From Zobellella iuensis (GTDB lineage: Bacteria; Pseudomonadota; Gammaproteobacteria; Enterobacterales; Aeromonadaceae): 64,000 bases of DNA. The stretch covers positions 56,497 to 120,496 of the forward strand of contig NZ_JAERTZ010000014.1 of assembly GCF_016746085.1 (NCBI RefSeq), in the 5' to 3' direction. The notes beneath the pieces were generated by a model. The model did not search any database. It was not told where the DNA came from and saw only the letters and a list, made by a program, of their open reading frames with translations. Below are positions 28,498-36,356 of the stretch, piece after piece (positions within the stretch are counted from its first letter, which is position 1; the number at the start of each line of letters is the position of its first letter). A program made the position numbers and the translations under genes.

Positions 28498-29517
28498 TTA
28501 CTTGCCCTTGGCGTCTTGCAGATCCGCTTCCATCTGCTCGAGGATCGCCTTGCCGGATTGACCGGTCATTTCCACAAACCTGGCCTTGACCGGGGCGGAC
28601 GCCTCACGGAAGGCGGCGCGCTTGTCTTCGGCGAGCGACACGAACTGGATGCGCGGCTTGGCCGCCTTGATCTTGGCGATGGACTCGTCCTCCAGCCCCT
28701 GCTGGTAGTCGAGGATGAAGTCGGTGGCCTCGGCAATGGCTTTTTGGACCAGCGCCTGATCGTCATCGGACAGGCCGTCATAGAAGTCCTTGTTGGCCAT
28801 CACCGCGGTGGTGAAGATGTTGTGGCCGATGTCGGTGATCACCTCGGTCACCTCGTACATCTTGGTGGACTCGATGAAGAACATGGGGTTTTCCTGGCCC
28901 TGGATCATCTTGGTCTGCAGGGCGCCGAACACTTCGCCCCAGGGCAGCGGGGTGGGCACGGCGCCGAAGGACCTGTAGGTTTCCACCAGCAGCGGCGAGG
29001 TCATCACCCGGATCTTGACCCCGTTCAGCTCGGCCGGGCTCTCGAAGGGCGCCTGGGTGGTGATGTGCACCCGCCCTTCCGGGAACATGCTCAGCAGCTC
29101 CAGCCCCTTGTCGGCGTAAAGCTTGGGAAAGTGCTCGTTGATGACCTTGGAGTTCTTGAAGAAGTAGTTGATTTCAGTTTGTTTCTCGGGAAGGACATAA
29201 GGCATCAGAAAGACCTGGGCCTCGGGGATCAGGCTGCCGGTAAAACCGGGGGACTGGTCCACGAACTGCAGTATGCCGGCCTGGGCCTGCTCCATCACAT
29301 CCACCGACTCGCCCAGGGTGCCGAAGGGGTAGATCTGCACCTTGTGATCCGAGTTGGCCTCGATCACTTCCTTGAACTTGGTGGCGTACACGCCCTGTAC
29401 TTCGGTCAGGCTTTCCTCGATCGCGTATTTCCAGGTGGCGGCACTCACCTGCAGCGAGGCCAGGGCCAGGGCGGCGACGGACAGCTTGGTGGTCAAACCC
29501 GGTGATTTCTTGCTCAT
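28498..29517 (-). CDS. teaA: TRAP periplasmic binding protein, TeaA-like (ectoine/hydroxyectoine)
   Basis: 339 aa DctP-family binding protein with a signal peptide (cleavage likely after QVSAA). It follows Halomonas TeaA closely: WKYAIEES at the mature N-terminus, QSPGFTGSLIPEAQVF, FPKLYADKGLELL, KIRVMTSPLL, PTPLPWGEV and QENPMFFIES. The Glu, Arg, Trp, Asn and Phe positions reported to contact ectoine in TeaA therefore appear to be kept, with a Trp-to-Phe change after the last Phe. First gene of the operon, started at ATG 29517 with AAGGA upstream. Whether it prefers ectoine or hydroxyectoine cannot be read from sequence. Confidence 0.9.
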   Translation of the reverse strand: MSKKSPGLTTKLSVAALALASLQVSAATWKYAIEESLTEVQGVYATKFKEVIEANSDHKVQIYPFGTLGESVDVMEQAQAGILQFVDQSPGFTGSLIPEAQVFLMPYVLPEKQTEINYFFKNSKVINEHFPKLYADKGLELLSMFPEGRVHITTQAPFESPAELNGVKIRVMTSPLLVETYRSFGAVPTPLPWGEVFGALQTKMIQGQENPMFFIESTKMYEVTEVITDIGHNIFTTAVMANKDFYDGLSDDDQALVQKAIAEATDFILDYQQGLEDESIAKIKAAKPRIQFVSLAEDKRAAFREASAPVKARFVEMTGQSGKAILEQMEADLQDAKGK

Positions 29518-29607
29518 GTCAGTAGTCCTTCTGATGGTTGGTTCCGCATTGTACAAATGTAAAAATCGGTTCGTTGACAGACTGCTTCCTCGAACGATCT
29601 CCGTTCA

Positions 29608-29634
29608 ATTTGTCCTGATTTGTCTTGGTGACAA
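29608..29634. promoter_or_regulatory. candidate EnuR operator upstream of the TRAP operon
   Basis: On the minus strand three GACAA-type half-sites are clustered: GACAA/TTGTC as an inverted repeat with a 5-nt spacer (29620-29634), plus a direct copy GACAAATT/GACAAATC ten bases away. MocR proteins commonly bind direct plus inverted repeats. The site lies about 90-115 bp upstream of teaA and downstream of the enuR stop. Confidence 0.4.
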
Positions 29635-29722
29635 TTTGATAACATTCATACTAACCGCAGCCTGCCGCCGTTTTTTTTCGTGTCGGGCCCGGCCAGCTTG
29701 CGACTTCTTCTGTAATCGCCCC

Positions 29723-31123
29723 TCACAACAGAAAATGTGTGGGCGGCGGCGGCGCGTTGAGCATGTCCGCCAGCAACTGCAGGCCATGGCGCACCCGCTG
29801 GCGGCCGCTTTCGCTGCCCAGGCTGAGCCTGACCCGGTCGAGCCGGCGTTCCGGATCGACCACGAAAGGCTGGTAACCGGTGATCAGGATGTTGGCCTGT
29901 CTGGCGGAGCTCACCAGCTCGTCGGCGCCCCAGCCTTCCGGCAGGCGCAGCCACAGGTGCATGCCGTGCTCGTGGCAGTCGTACTCGAAGCCCGACAGTA
30001 TCTCCCGCGCCAGCCGTTGGCGGACCGCGAACTCCTGCTGCTGGAAGACGATCTGCCGCGCCAGGCTGCCATCCTGGATCCAGCGGCTGGCCACCTCGAA
30101 TACCAGGGGGGTGGCCATCCAGCTGGAGGCCGCCAGCCGAGCCACGCTGTGCTGCATCAGGTGGCGCGGGGCCACCATAAAGCCACAACGCAGGCCGGGC
30201 GCCACCGTCTTGGTCAGGCCGGTGACGTAAAACGCCTGATCCGGCAACAGGCTCGACAGGGGCGGCAGCCGGTCCGGCTCCAGGGCACCGTAGACGTCGT
30301 CCTCGATCACCATCAGGTGATGGCGTCGCGCTATCTCGGCGATGGCCTGGCGTCGCTCCGGCCCCATGTGGCAACTGGCCGGGTTGCTCATGCTGGGGGT
30401 ACAGCACAACACCTTGATTTTTTTCTTGCGGCAGGCTTCTTCCAGAGCGGCGGGAATGATGCCCTCCCGGTCGGTGGGCAGGCCGCACAGGCGCACGCCC
30501 AGCATCCGTGAACGTGCGATCAGGCCGTGATCCACCAGCTCCTCGCAGGCCACCAGATCCCCCGGTTGCAGCAGCACCCCCATGGCCAGCATCAGGCCCT
30601 GGGAGGCACCGTTGCACAGCAGCACCCGCTCCGGCTCCGCCGGCAGTTTCTGGCTGTCCAGCCAGTGGGCGACCGCCTCCAGGTGGGCGCGCTGGCCCTG
30701 CACCGGACGCATGGCCCCGATCAGGGCGTCGGTATTGCCCTGGCCGATACGTACCAGAGTGTCGCCGAACAGCCGGGACAACTCGCTGGTGCAGACTGGA
30801 TGGGCGATGGACAGATCGATGGCCCGGCCCTCGGTGTCCTTGTCCTCGACCAGCATCAGCTCGGTTTCCTTGTCGGCACCGTAGTCGCTGACGAAGGTAC
30901 CGCTGCCCACGCAGGCGGTGATAAAACCCTGCTTCTCCGCATGGGCATAGGCGTTGCTCACCGTCTGCACGCTCACCTGCAGTTGCTCCGCCAGCACCCT
31001 GTGGGTGGGCAGGCGGGTGCCGGGCAGCAGTTCTCCACGGGCGATAGCCTCTTCCAGCGCCTTGGCGATGGCCAGGTACTTGGGCATTCCTGTTTTCAAT
31101 AACGGTTGGATATCAATTGTCAT
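29723..31123 (-). CDS. enuR: MocR/GntR-type regulator of ectoine catabolism (EnuR)
   Basis: 466 aa: an N-terminal GntR winged helix (YLAIAKALEEAIARGELLPGTRLPTHRVLAEQL, VSVQTVSNAYAHAEKQGF) fused to an aminotransferase-like domain with PLP lysine in YVTGLTKTVAPGLRCGF. EnuR represses ectoine uptake/catabolic genes and responds to catabolic intermediates (alpha-ADABA, DABA) bound through PLP. It sits exactly between the two arms of the island, and its promoter region also serves doeA. The ATG at 31123 has no clear ribosome binding site. Confidence 0.9.
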   Translation of the reverse strand: MTIDIQPLLKTGMPKYLAIAKALEEAIARGELLPGTRLPTHRVLAEQLQVSVQTVSNAYAHAEKQGFITACVGSGTFVSDYGADKETELMLVEDKDTEGRAIDLSIAHPVCTSELSRLFGDTLVRIGQGNTDALIGAMRPVQGQRAHLEAVAHWLDSQKLPAEPERVLLCNGASQGLMLAMGVLLQPGDLVACEELVDHGLIARSRMLGVRLCGLPTDREGIIPAALEEACRKKKIKVLCCTPSMSNPASCHMGPERRQAIAEIARRHHLMVIEDDVYGALEPDRLPPLSSLLPDQAFYVTGLTKTVAPGLRCGFMVAPRHLMQHSVARLAASSWMATPLVFEVASRWIQDGSLARQIVFQQQEFAVRQRLAREILSGFEYDCHEHGMHLWLRLPEGWGADELVSSARQANILITGYQPFVVDPERRLDRVRLSLGSESGRQRVRHGLQLLADMLNAPPPPTHFLL

Positions 31124-31138
31124 AGTTCAATAAATTCA

Positions 31139-31168
31139 TTGACACGAATAAATGCACTGATGTGTACT
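31139..31168 (+). promoter_or_regulatory. candidate sigma-70 promoter for doeA
   Basis: TTGACA (31139-31144), 18-bp spacer, TGTACT (31163-31168). If used, the doeA mRNA has a leader of about 360 nt. Downstream, GACAAT at 31191 and ATTGTC at 31225 form a widely spaced inverted pair resembling the half-sites in front of the TRAP operon. Confidence 0.45.
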
Positions 31169-31294
31169 AGCGCCCGAAGCAACATACTAGGACAATAAGC
31201 GGTACCAATCCAGTCTTTTGCCCGATTGTCATGATTGCAGGGACGAATTGTATCAGTTAGGCGCTATGGGCCCCGGCCCGACGAGGTAACACTC

Positions 31295-31402
31295 ATGGAT
31301 AACCACAGCCTGAACCCCATCCTGCTTCTGCCAGCCTTGGCGACGGTATTCCCTTCTCTTCTGCGTGAGCGAACGCAAGGCCTGCGCCCGCAGGATCGCT
31401 GA
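31295..31402 (+). CDS. possible 35-codon leader ORF upstream of doeA
   Basis: An ATG with GAGG 8 bp upstream opens a 35-codon frame (begins MDNHSLNPILLLPAL, ends GLRPQDR) with a hydrophobic stretch. It stops three bases before a perfect hairpin in the doeA leader, an arrangement reminiscent of a leader peptide. No homology is recognised; chance is possible. Confidence 0.3.
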   Translation: MDNHSLNPILLLPALATVFPSLLRERTQGLRPQDR

Positions 31403-31405
31403 TCA

Positions 31406-31436
31406 GCGGTTGTGCCGGCATCGCCGGCACAACCGC
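31406..31436 (+). promoter_or_regulatory. perfect 14-bp hairpin in the doeA leader
   Basis: GCGGTTGTGCCGGC and its exact complement are separated by a 3-nt loop. The left arm overlaps a 12-bp palindrome (CGCTGATCAGCG, 31397-31408), and a small CCTGCG/CGCAGG hairpin lies at 31381-31394, so alternative foldings compete. No T-tract follows on either strand, so it is not a standard terminator. Confidence 0.6.
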
Positions 31437-31533
31437 AATCCCCAACCCAAAAAAAACCGCCATCAAGCCGCTGTCTGCCCCCTGGGCCGGCAGGGATTGG
31501 TGGTCCCGATTGCCAGACATAGAGATAGCTCTC

Positions 31534-32721
31534 ATGCATAACCATGTACCCAACTTCTCCCTCGAGGAGTACCAGACCCGGCTGGCCAAGGTGCGCGCCG
31601 CCATGGACAGGCACGAAATCCAGACCCTGATAGTGCACGATCCGTCCAACATCGCCTGGCTCACCGGCTACGACGGCTGGTCCTTCTACACCCCCCAGGT
31701 GGCAGTGGTGGGACCGGCCGGCGAGCCGATCTGGTACGGCCGGCAGATGGACTCCAACGGTGCCAAACGCACCGTCTACCTGCAGGAGGAGAACATCACC
31801 TGGTATCCTGACTACTACGTGATGAACCCGCCCCTGCACGCCATGGAGTACCTGGCCAACCAGATCCTCAAGCCACGCGACTGGGCCCGGGGCAATATCG
31901 GCATCGAGATGGACAACTACTACTTCAGCCCCACCGCCTACCTGGCGCTGAAGGAAAACCTGCCCGAAGCCCAGCTGGTGGACGCCACCGCCCTGGTCAA
32001 CTGGTGCCGGGCAGTGAAATCCGAGGCCGAACTGCGCTACATGCGCATCGCCGCCCGCATCGTGGAGAACATGCACCAGGCCGCCTTCGAGATGATCGAG
32101 CCCGGCCTGCCCAAGAACCGGCTGGTGGCCGAGATCTACCGGGTGGCGATGGAAGGCCACGAAGGTCATTTCGGCGACTACCCGGCCATAGTGCCCATGC
32201 TGCCCTCGGGCAAGGACGCCTCGGCCCCGCACCTGACCTGGGACGAACGCCCTTTCAACCACAACGAAGGCACTTTCTTCGAAATCGCCGGCTGCCACCG
32301 CCGCTACCACTGCCCGCTGTCGCGCACCATCTACCTGGGTCAGCCCAGCGATGACTTCCTGCGCGGGGAAGAGGCGCTCAACGCCGCCCTCGAAGCCGGG
32401 CTGGCCGCCGCCAGGCCCGGCAATCGCTGCGCCGACATCGCCGATGCCCTCAACGCCGTGTTGTCGGACTACGGCTTCAACCGGGAAGGCGCCCGCTGCG
32501 GTTACCCCATCGGCCTGAGCTACCCGCCGGACTGGGGCGAGCGCACCATGAGCCTGCGCAACACCGACCAGACCATACTGGAGCCGGGCATGACCTTCCA
32601 CTTCATGCCGGGACTCTGGCTGGACGACTGGGGCATAGAGACCACCGAGAGCATAGTGATCACCGAGAGCGGGGTGGAAACCCTGTGCAACTATCCCCGC
32701 AAGCTGTTTGTAAAGAGGTAA
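31534..32721 (+). CDS. doeA: ectoine hydrolase DoeA (EutD)
   Basis: 395 aa M24-family enzyme that opens the ectoine ring to N-acetyl-L-2,4-diaminobutyrate. Creatinase/prolidase N-domain (LIVHDPSNIAWLTGYDGWSFYTPQ) and pita-bread C-domain (FFEIAGCHRRYHCPLSRT, SYPPDWGERTMSLR, TFHFMPGLWLDDWG) are full length. A TTG at 31510 would add 8 residues; the ATG at 31534 is preferred. Seven bases separate it from doeB. Its paralog on the other arm of the island is at 25292-26473. Confidence 0.93.
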   Translation: MHNHVPNFSLEEYQTRLAKVRAAMDRHEIQTLIVHDPSNIAWLTGYDGWSFYTPQVAVVGPAGEPIWYGRQMDSNGAKRTVYLQEENITWYPDYYVMNPPLHAMEYLANQILKPRDWARGNIGIEMDNYYFSPTAYLALKENLPEAQLVDATALVNWCRAVKSEAELRYMRIAARIVENMHQAAFEMIEPGLPKNRLVAEIYRVAMEGHEGHFGDYPAIVPMLPSGKDASAPHLTWDERPFNHNEGTFFEIAGCHRRYHCPLSRTIYLGQPSDDFLRGEEALNAALEAGLAAARPGNRCADIADALNAVLSDYGFNREGARCGYPIGLSYPPDWGERTMSLRNTDQTILEPGMTFHFMPGLWLDDWGIETTESIVITESGVETLCNYPRKLFVKR

Positions 32722-32728
32722 CCAGACA

Positions 32729-33730
32729 ATGCAGGCAACCACCATTACCCCCACCGTCGACTTCGAGCGGGACGGCAAGCAGCACGGTTTTCTCAAGCTG
32801 CCCTACTCCAGCGATCAGTCCGCCTGGGGCTGCATCATGATCCCGGTCACCGTGGTGAAAAACGGCGAGGGCCCCACCGCCCTGCTCACCGGCGGCAACC
32901 ACGGCGACGAATACGAGGGCATCACCGCCCTGTTCAAGCTGGCCAACAGCCTGGAGCCCGAGCAGGTACGGGGCCGGGTGATCATAGTGCCGGCCATGAA
33001 CTACCCGGCGGTGCGCAACGGCAGCCGCACCTCGCCCATCGACAAGGGCAACATGAACCGCAGCTTTCCGGGCAACCCGGCGGGCAGCATGACGGAGCGC
33101 ATCGCCGACTACTTCAACCGCTACCTGGTACCGATGTGCGACTACGCCCTGGACATCCATTCCGGCGGCAAGACCCTGGACTTCATCCCCTTCTCCGCCG
33201 CCCACCGGCTGCCGGATCCGGCCCAGGAGGCCGCCTGCATCGAGGGCGCCAAACTGTTCGGCGCACCCAACGTGGTGGTGATGTTCGAGCTGGACACCGC
33301 CTCCCTCTACGACACGGCGGTGGAATCCCAGGGCAAGGTGTTCGTCACCACCGAGCTGTGCGGCGGCGGCACCAGCAGCCCCGAGACCATCGCCCTGGCG
33401 GACCGGGGGGTGCACAACTTCCTGATCTTCGCCGGTATCACCCGGGGCGACTACCGCCTGCCCGACACCCCGCCGCGCCTGCTCGACATGCCCGACGGCT
33501 CCTGCTACATGATGAGCGAGCACCAGGGCCTGCTGGAGCTGTGCGTTTCCCTGGGCGACCGGGTCAGAACGGGCGATCTGGTGGCGCGCATCCACAGCCT
33601 GGAGCGCACCGGCCAGCCGCCGGCGGAATACCGGGCCAAACGCGACGGCATTCTCGCCGGCCGCCGCCACCCGGCGCTGATCGACATCGGCGACACCTTC
33701 GCGGTGCTGGCGGTCGAGCTCGACGCCTGA
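32729..33730 (+). CDS. doeB: N-alpha-acetyl-L-2,4-diaminobutyrate deacetylase DoeB (EutE)
   Basis: 333 aa aspartoacylase/AstE-type zinc deacetylase. Zinc ligands are in GGNHGDEYEG (His, Glu) and DIHSGGK (His); RSFPGNPAGS and the TELCGGG segment are typical of DoeB. It releases acetate from N-alpha-acetyl-DABA to give L-2,4-diaminobutyrate in the cytoplasm. Directly after doeA, the conserved pair. Confidence 0.94.
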   Translation: MQATTITPTVDFERDGKQHGFLKLPYSSDQSAWGCIMIPVTVVKNGEGPTALLTGGNHGDEYEGITALFKLANSLEPEQVRGRVIIVPAMNYPAVRNGSRTSPIDKGNMNRSFPGNPAGSMTERIADYFNRYLVPMCDYALDIHSGGKTLDFIPFSAAHRLPDPAQEAACIEGAKLFGAPNVVVMFELDTASLYDTAVESQGKVFVTTELCGGGTSSPETIALADRGVHNFLIFAGITRGDYRLPDTPPRLLDMPDGSCYMMSEHQGLLELCVSLGDRVRTGDLVARIHSLERTGQPPAEYRAKRDGILAGRRHPALIDIGDTFAVLAVELDA

Positions 33731-33836
33731 ACAGAACTTAAGATAAGTACTTGAGCACAAAGGGCTGCTGGTTGCCACCGGCGGCCTTTTGTATACTCAA
33801 GCCATCAAGATTGCACAACAACAAGCAGGAAGCCCC

Positions 33837-34316
33837 ATGCGTCTGGATCGCTACGACATCAAAATTCTGCAAATCCTGCACCAGCAGGGCCGCATCACCA
33901 AATCCGGCCTGGCCGAGGCCATCAACCTCTCGGTCAGCCCCTGCTGGGAGCGGGTCAAACGGCTGGAGGACGCCGGCATCATCCAGGGCTACGGCGCCCG
34001 CATCAATACCGAAGTGCTGTTCAGGCGCTCGCCGGTGCTGGTGGAAGTCAGCCTCAAGCAGCACAGTGCCGAAGCCTTTAACCGCTTCGAGCAGGCCATG
34101 CAGCAGTGCGACCAGGTGGTGGACTGCTACGCCACCGGCGGCGGCGTCGACTATATCCTCAAGGTGATGTGCGACGGCATCGACCAATACCAGCGGCTGA
34201 TCGACAGCTGGCTCACCTCCGGGCTCGGCATAGAACGCTACTTCACCTATATCGTCACCAAGACCATCAAGCAGCAGCAGCCCAGGCTGGAATTCGCGGC
34301 GGAATACAAGGAGTAG
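33837..34316 (+). CDS. doeX: AsnC/Lrp-family regulator DoeX
   Basis: 159 aa with an N-terminal helix-turn-helix (LDRYDIKILQILHQQGRITKSGLAEAINLSVSPCWERVKRLEDAGII) and a C-terminal RAM domain (CYATGGGVDYILKVMCDGID). Start at ATG 33837 with AGGA before it. In Halomonas, DoeX is encoded with doeAB and binds the doeA promoter region. Here it lies between doeB and doeC, as in other doe/eut clusters, giving the island a second regulator besides EnuR. Confidence 0.9.
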   Translation: MRLDRYDIKILQILHQQGRITKSGLAEAINLSVSPCWERVKRLEDAGIIQGYGARINTEVLFRRSPVLVEVSLKQHSAEAFNRFEQAMQQCDQVVDCYATGGGVDYILKVMCDGIDQYQRLIDSWLTSGLGIERYFTYIVTKTIKQQQPRLEFAAEYKE

Positions 34317-34358
34317 GACGGGGACCAACAGTCTCCAGTTTGTGGACGACCTTGTCTG

Positions 34359-34573
34359 TTATAACCCAGGAAGCCGGTCAAAGGGCCAGCTCCGCCGACA
34401 CGCCGCGGTAGATGACACTCGCCGCTTCAGCCTGCTGCGAACATTCACTGGATGTTCGGTCAGGCTGAAGCAACTCGTCACGGCGAGACAAGCTCGCCCC
34501 AGGTGGGCTCGAAATGCCATCCATGGCATTTCATGGTCGGCGGAGCCGTTCCCTTTGTCCGCCTGTTTTAACA
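34359..34573. repeat. dispersed structured palindromic repeat, copy 1 (long form)
   Basis: Imperfect palindrome bounded by GTTATAAC/GTTTTAAC. Outer arms 34380-34399 and 34538-34558 pair over about 19 bp. Inside are a two-step hairpin (TTCAGCCTG/CAGGCTGAA enclosing GAACAT/ATGTTC), GGCGAG/CTCGCC and GAAATGCC-ATCCAT-GGCATTTC. About 90 bp of the core (from 34412) is nearly repeated at 43527, with stem differences that keep pairing. Not recognised as a named family. Confidence 0.85.
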
Positions 34574-34661
34574 TGGGTGTTGCCTGTTTACGTCAGCCCG
34601 GGCTTGGGCAGTAGTCCGTCATACCCCACCTTTCTCTCTCCTCCAGAAAAAAACAATTTTT

Positions 34662-34703
34662 TAACCTCGGTTATCAGAAAAATCGCCCCGCCAACGCCGG
34701 GGC
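34662..34703. other. small inverted repeats upstream of doeC
   Basis: TAACC-TC-GGTTA (34662-34673) is a 12-bp inverted repeat that might be an operator. GCCCCG...CGGGGC (34685-34703) is a hairpin followed by a T-run only in the minus direction (GATTTTTC), so it would terminate minus-strand transcripts; no minus-strand gene is seen here. Apart from these and the repeat element, the doeX-doeC gap holds nothing recognisable. Confidence 0.4.
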
Positions 34704-34785
34704 AACAAAAAGTATCTCCCCGCCATCGCTCCTAGAATGACCTCATAGCAACAACCTGTACCCAAACAACGAATTGGTGGTGTTT

Positions 34786-36303
34786 ATGAGCCTTACCCTC
34801 AAGCATGTATCCGACAGCAAGGTCACCGAAGCCATTATGCCCTATCTCAAGGATCCCCGGCTGGTCCGCGAACTGGCCTATGTCAACGGCAAATGGGTCA
34901 ACGGCAACGCCGATCTGGCCGTGCTCAACCCGGCCACCGACGACATCATCGGTCACTGCACCCAGCTGCAGCCGCTGCAGGTCAGCCAGGCCATCGACGC
35001 CGCCGAACGCGCCTTCCCGGCCTGGCGGGCACAGCTGGCCGACGAGCGCGCCGCCATCCTGATGCGCTGGCACGATCTCATCCTCGACAACAAAGAGGAC
35101 CTGGCGGTGCTGATGGTGCTGGAGCAGGGCAAGAGCCTGAGTGATGCCCGCGGCGAAATCGACTACGGCGCCTCCTTTATCCGCTGGTTCGCGGAAGAGG
35201 CCCGCCGCGCCTACGGCGAGACCATTCCCAGCCATATTCCCAACGCCCAGTTGGCCACCCTGCGCGAGCCCATCGGCGTGGCGGCGTTGATCACGCCCTG
35301 GAACTTCCCCAGCGCCATGATCACCCGCAAGGCGGCGGCGGCCCTGGCCATCGGCTGCACCGTGCTGGTCAAGCCGGCCAACGAAACCCCCTTCTCCGCC
35401 CTGGCGCTGGCCGAGCTGGCCGAGCGCGCCGGCTTCCCGGCCGGGGTCTACAACGTGATCACCGGTGACGGCGCCGAGGTGTGCGACGTGCTGTGCCGCT
35501 CCGACAAGGTCAAGGCGCTGTCCTTCACCGGCTCCACCCGGGTCGGCAAGCTGCTGCTGGAGCAGGCCGCGGCCACCGTCAAGAAGTGCTCCATGGAGCT
35601 CGGCGGCAACGCCCCCTTCATCGTGCTGCCGGACATGGACATCAGCGCGGCCGCCAAGGCGGCGGTGGACGCCAAGTTCCAGACCGCCGGGCAGGACTGC
35701 CTGGCCGCCAACCGCATTTTCGTGCCGCGCGCCAAGTATGAAGACTTCCTCGCCGCCTTCGCCGCCGAGATGGCCAAGATCCAGGTAGGCAACGGCTTCG
35801 ACGAGGGCGTGACCATGGGCCCGCTGATCTTCCGCCAGGCGGTGGACAAGGCCCAGGCCATCGTCGATGACGCCCTCGCCAAGGGCGCCCGGCTGATGGC
35901 CGGCGACCAGAGCCAAGCACCGGGCACCAACTTCTTCATGCCGACCCTGCTGGCCGACGTGACCCCGGAGATGAAGGTATTCCGCGAGGAGAACTTCTGC
36001 CCGGTGGCCGGGGTGCTGCCCTACGACAGCATCGACGAGCTGATCCCCCTGGCCAACGACACCGAATACGGCCTGGCCGCCTATGTGTACGGCCACGACA
36101 TCCGCCATATCTGGCAGCTGATGCGCGGCCTGGAGTTCGGCATGGTGTCGGTCAACTCGGTGAAGATGACCGGCCACCCCATCCCCTTCGGCGGGGTCAA
36201 GCAGTCGGGCCTGGGCCGCGAAGGCAGCCGTCACGGCTTCGATGAATACAGCCAGATCAAGTACTACTGCCTGGGTGCCATGCCGACCGTTAGCGGCAGC
36301 TGA
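34786..36303 (+). CDS. doeC: aspartate-semialdehyde dehydrogenase of ectoine catabolism (DoeC)
   Basis: 505 aa aldehyde dehydrogenase of the GabD type. Motifs: TPWNFPSAMITRKAAAALAIG, FTGSTRVGK (cofactor), catalytic Glu in MELGGNAPFIVLPD and nucleophilic Cys in FQTAGQDCLAANR; SGLGREGSRHG near the C-terminus. DoeC oxidises aspartate 4-semialdehyde, made by DoeD, to L-aspartate. The ATG at 34786 is preferred over an upstream alternative four codons earlier. Next to doeD, supporting the assignment over a generic succinate-semialdehyde dehydrogenase. Confidence 0.9.
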   Translation: MSLTLKHVSDSKVTEAIMPYLKDPRLVRELAYVNGKWVNGNADLAVLNPATDDIIGHCTQLQPLQVSQAIDAAERAFPAWRAQLADERAAILMRWHDLILDNKEDLAVLMVLEQGKSLSDARGEIDYGASFIRWFAEEARRAYGETIPSHIPNAQLATLREPIGVAALITPWNFPSAMITRKAAAALAIGCTVLVKPANETPFSALALAELAERAGFPAGVYNVITGDGAEVCDVLCRSDKVKALSFTGSTRVGKLLLEQAAATVKKCSMELGGNAPFIVLPDMDISAAAKAAVDAKFQTAGQDCLAANRIFVPRAKYEDFLAAFAAEMAKIQVGNGFDEGVTMGPLIFRQAVDKAQAIVDDALAKGARLMAGDQSQAPGTNFFMPTLLADVTPEMKVFREENFCPVAGVLPYDSIDELIPLANDTEYGLAAYVYGHDIRHIWQLMRGLEFGMVSVNSVKMTGHPIPFGGVKQSGLGREGSRHGFDEYSQIKYYCLGAMPTVSGS

Positions 36304-36356
36304 GACCAGGACTGAACACCCATACCGGATTGAACGCTATCAAGGGAGCGACCACC

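Noticed and set aside
30508..31102. Plus-strand frames opposite enuR
   Set aside because: Proline/arginine-rich or glutamine/glycine-rich shadows without domains; enuR on the minus strand explains the region.
31406..31436. Doe leader hairpin as a transcription terminator
   Set aside because: No T-tract follows the stem on either strand.
33772..33797. Promoter in front of doeX (TTGCCA / TATACT)
   Set aside because: The spacing is only 14 bp; doeX may be read through from doeB, so no promoter is claimed.
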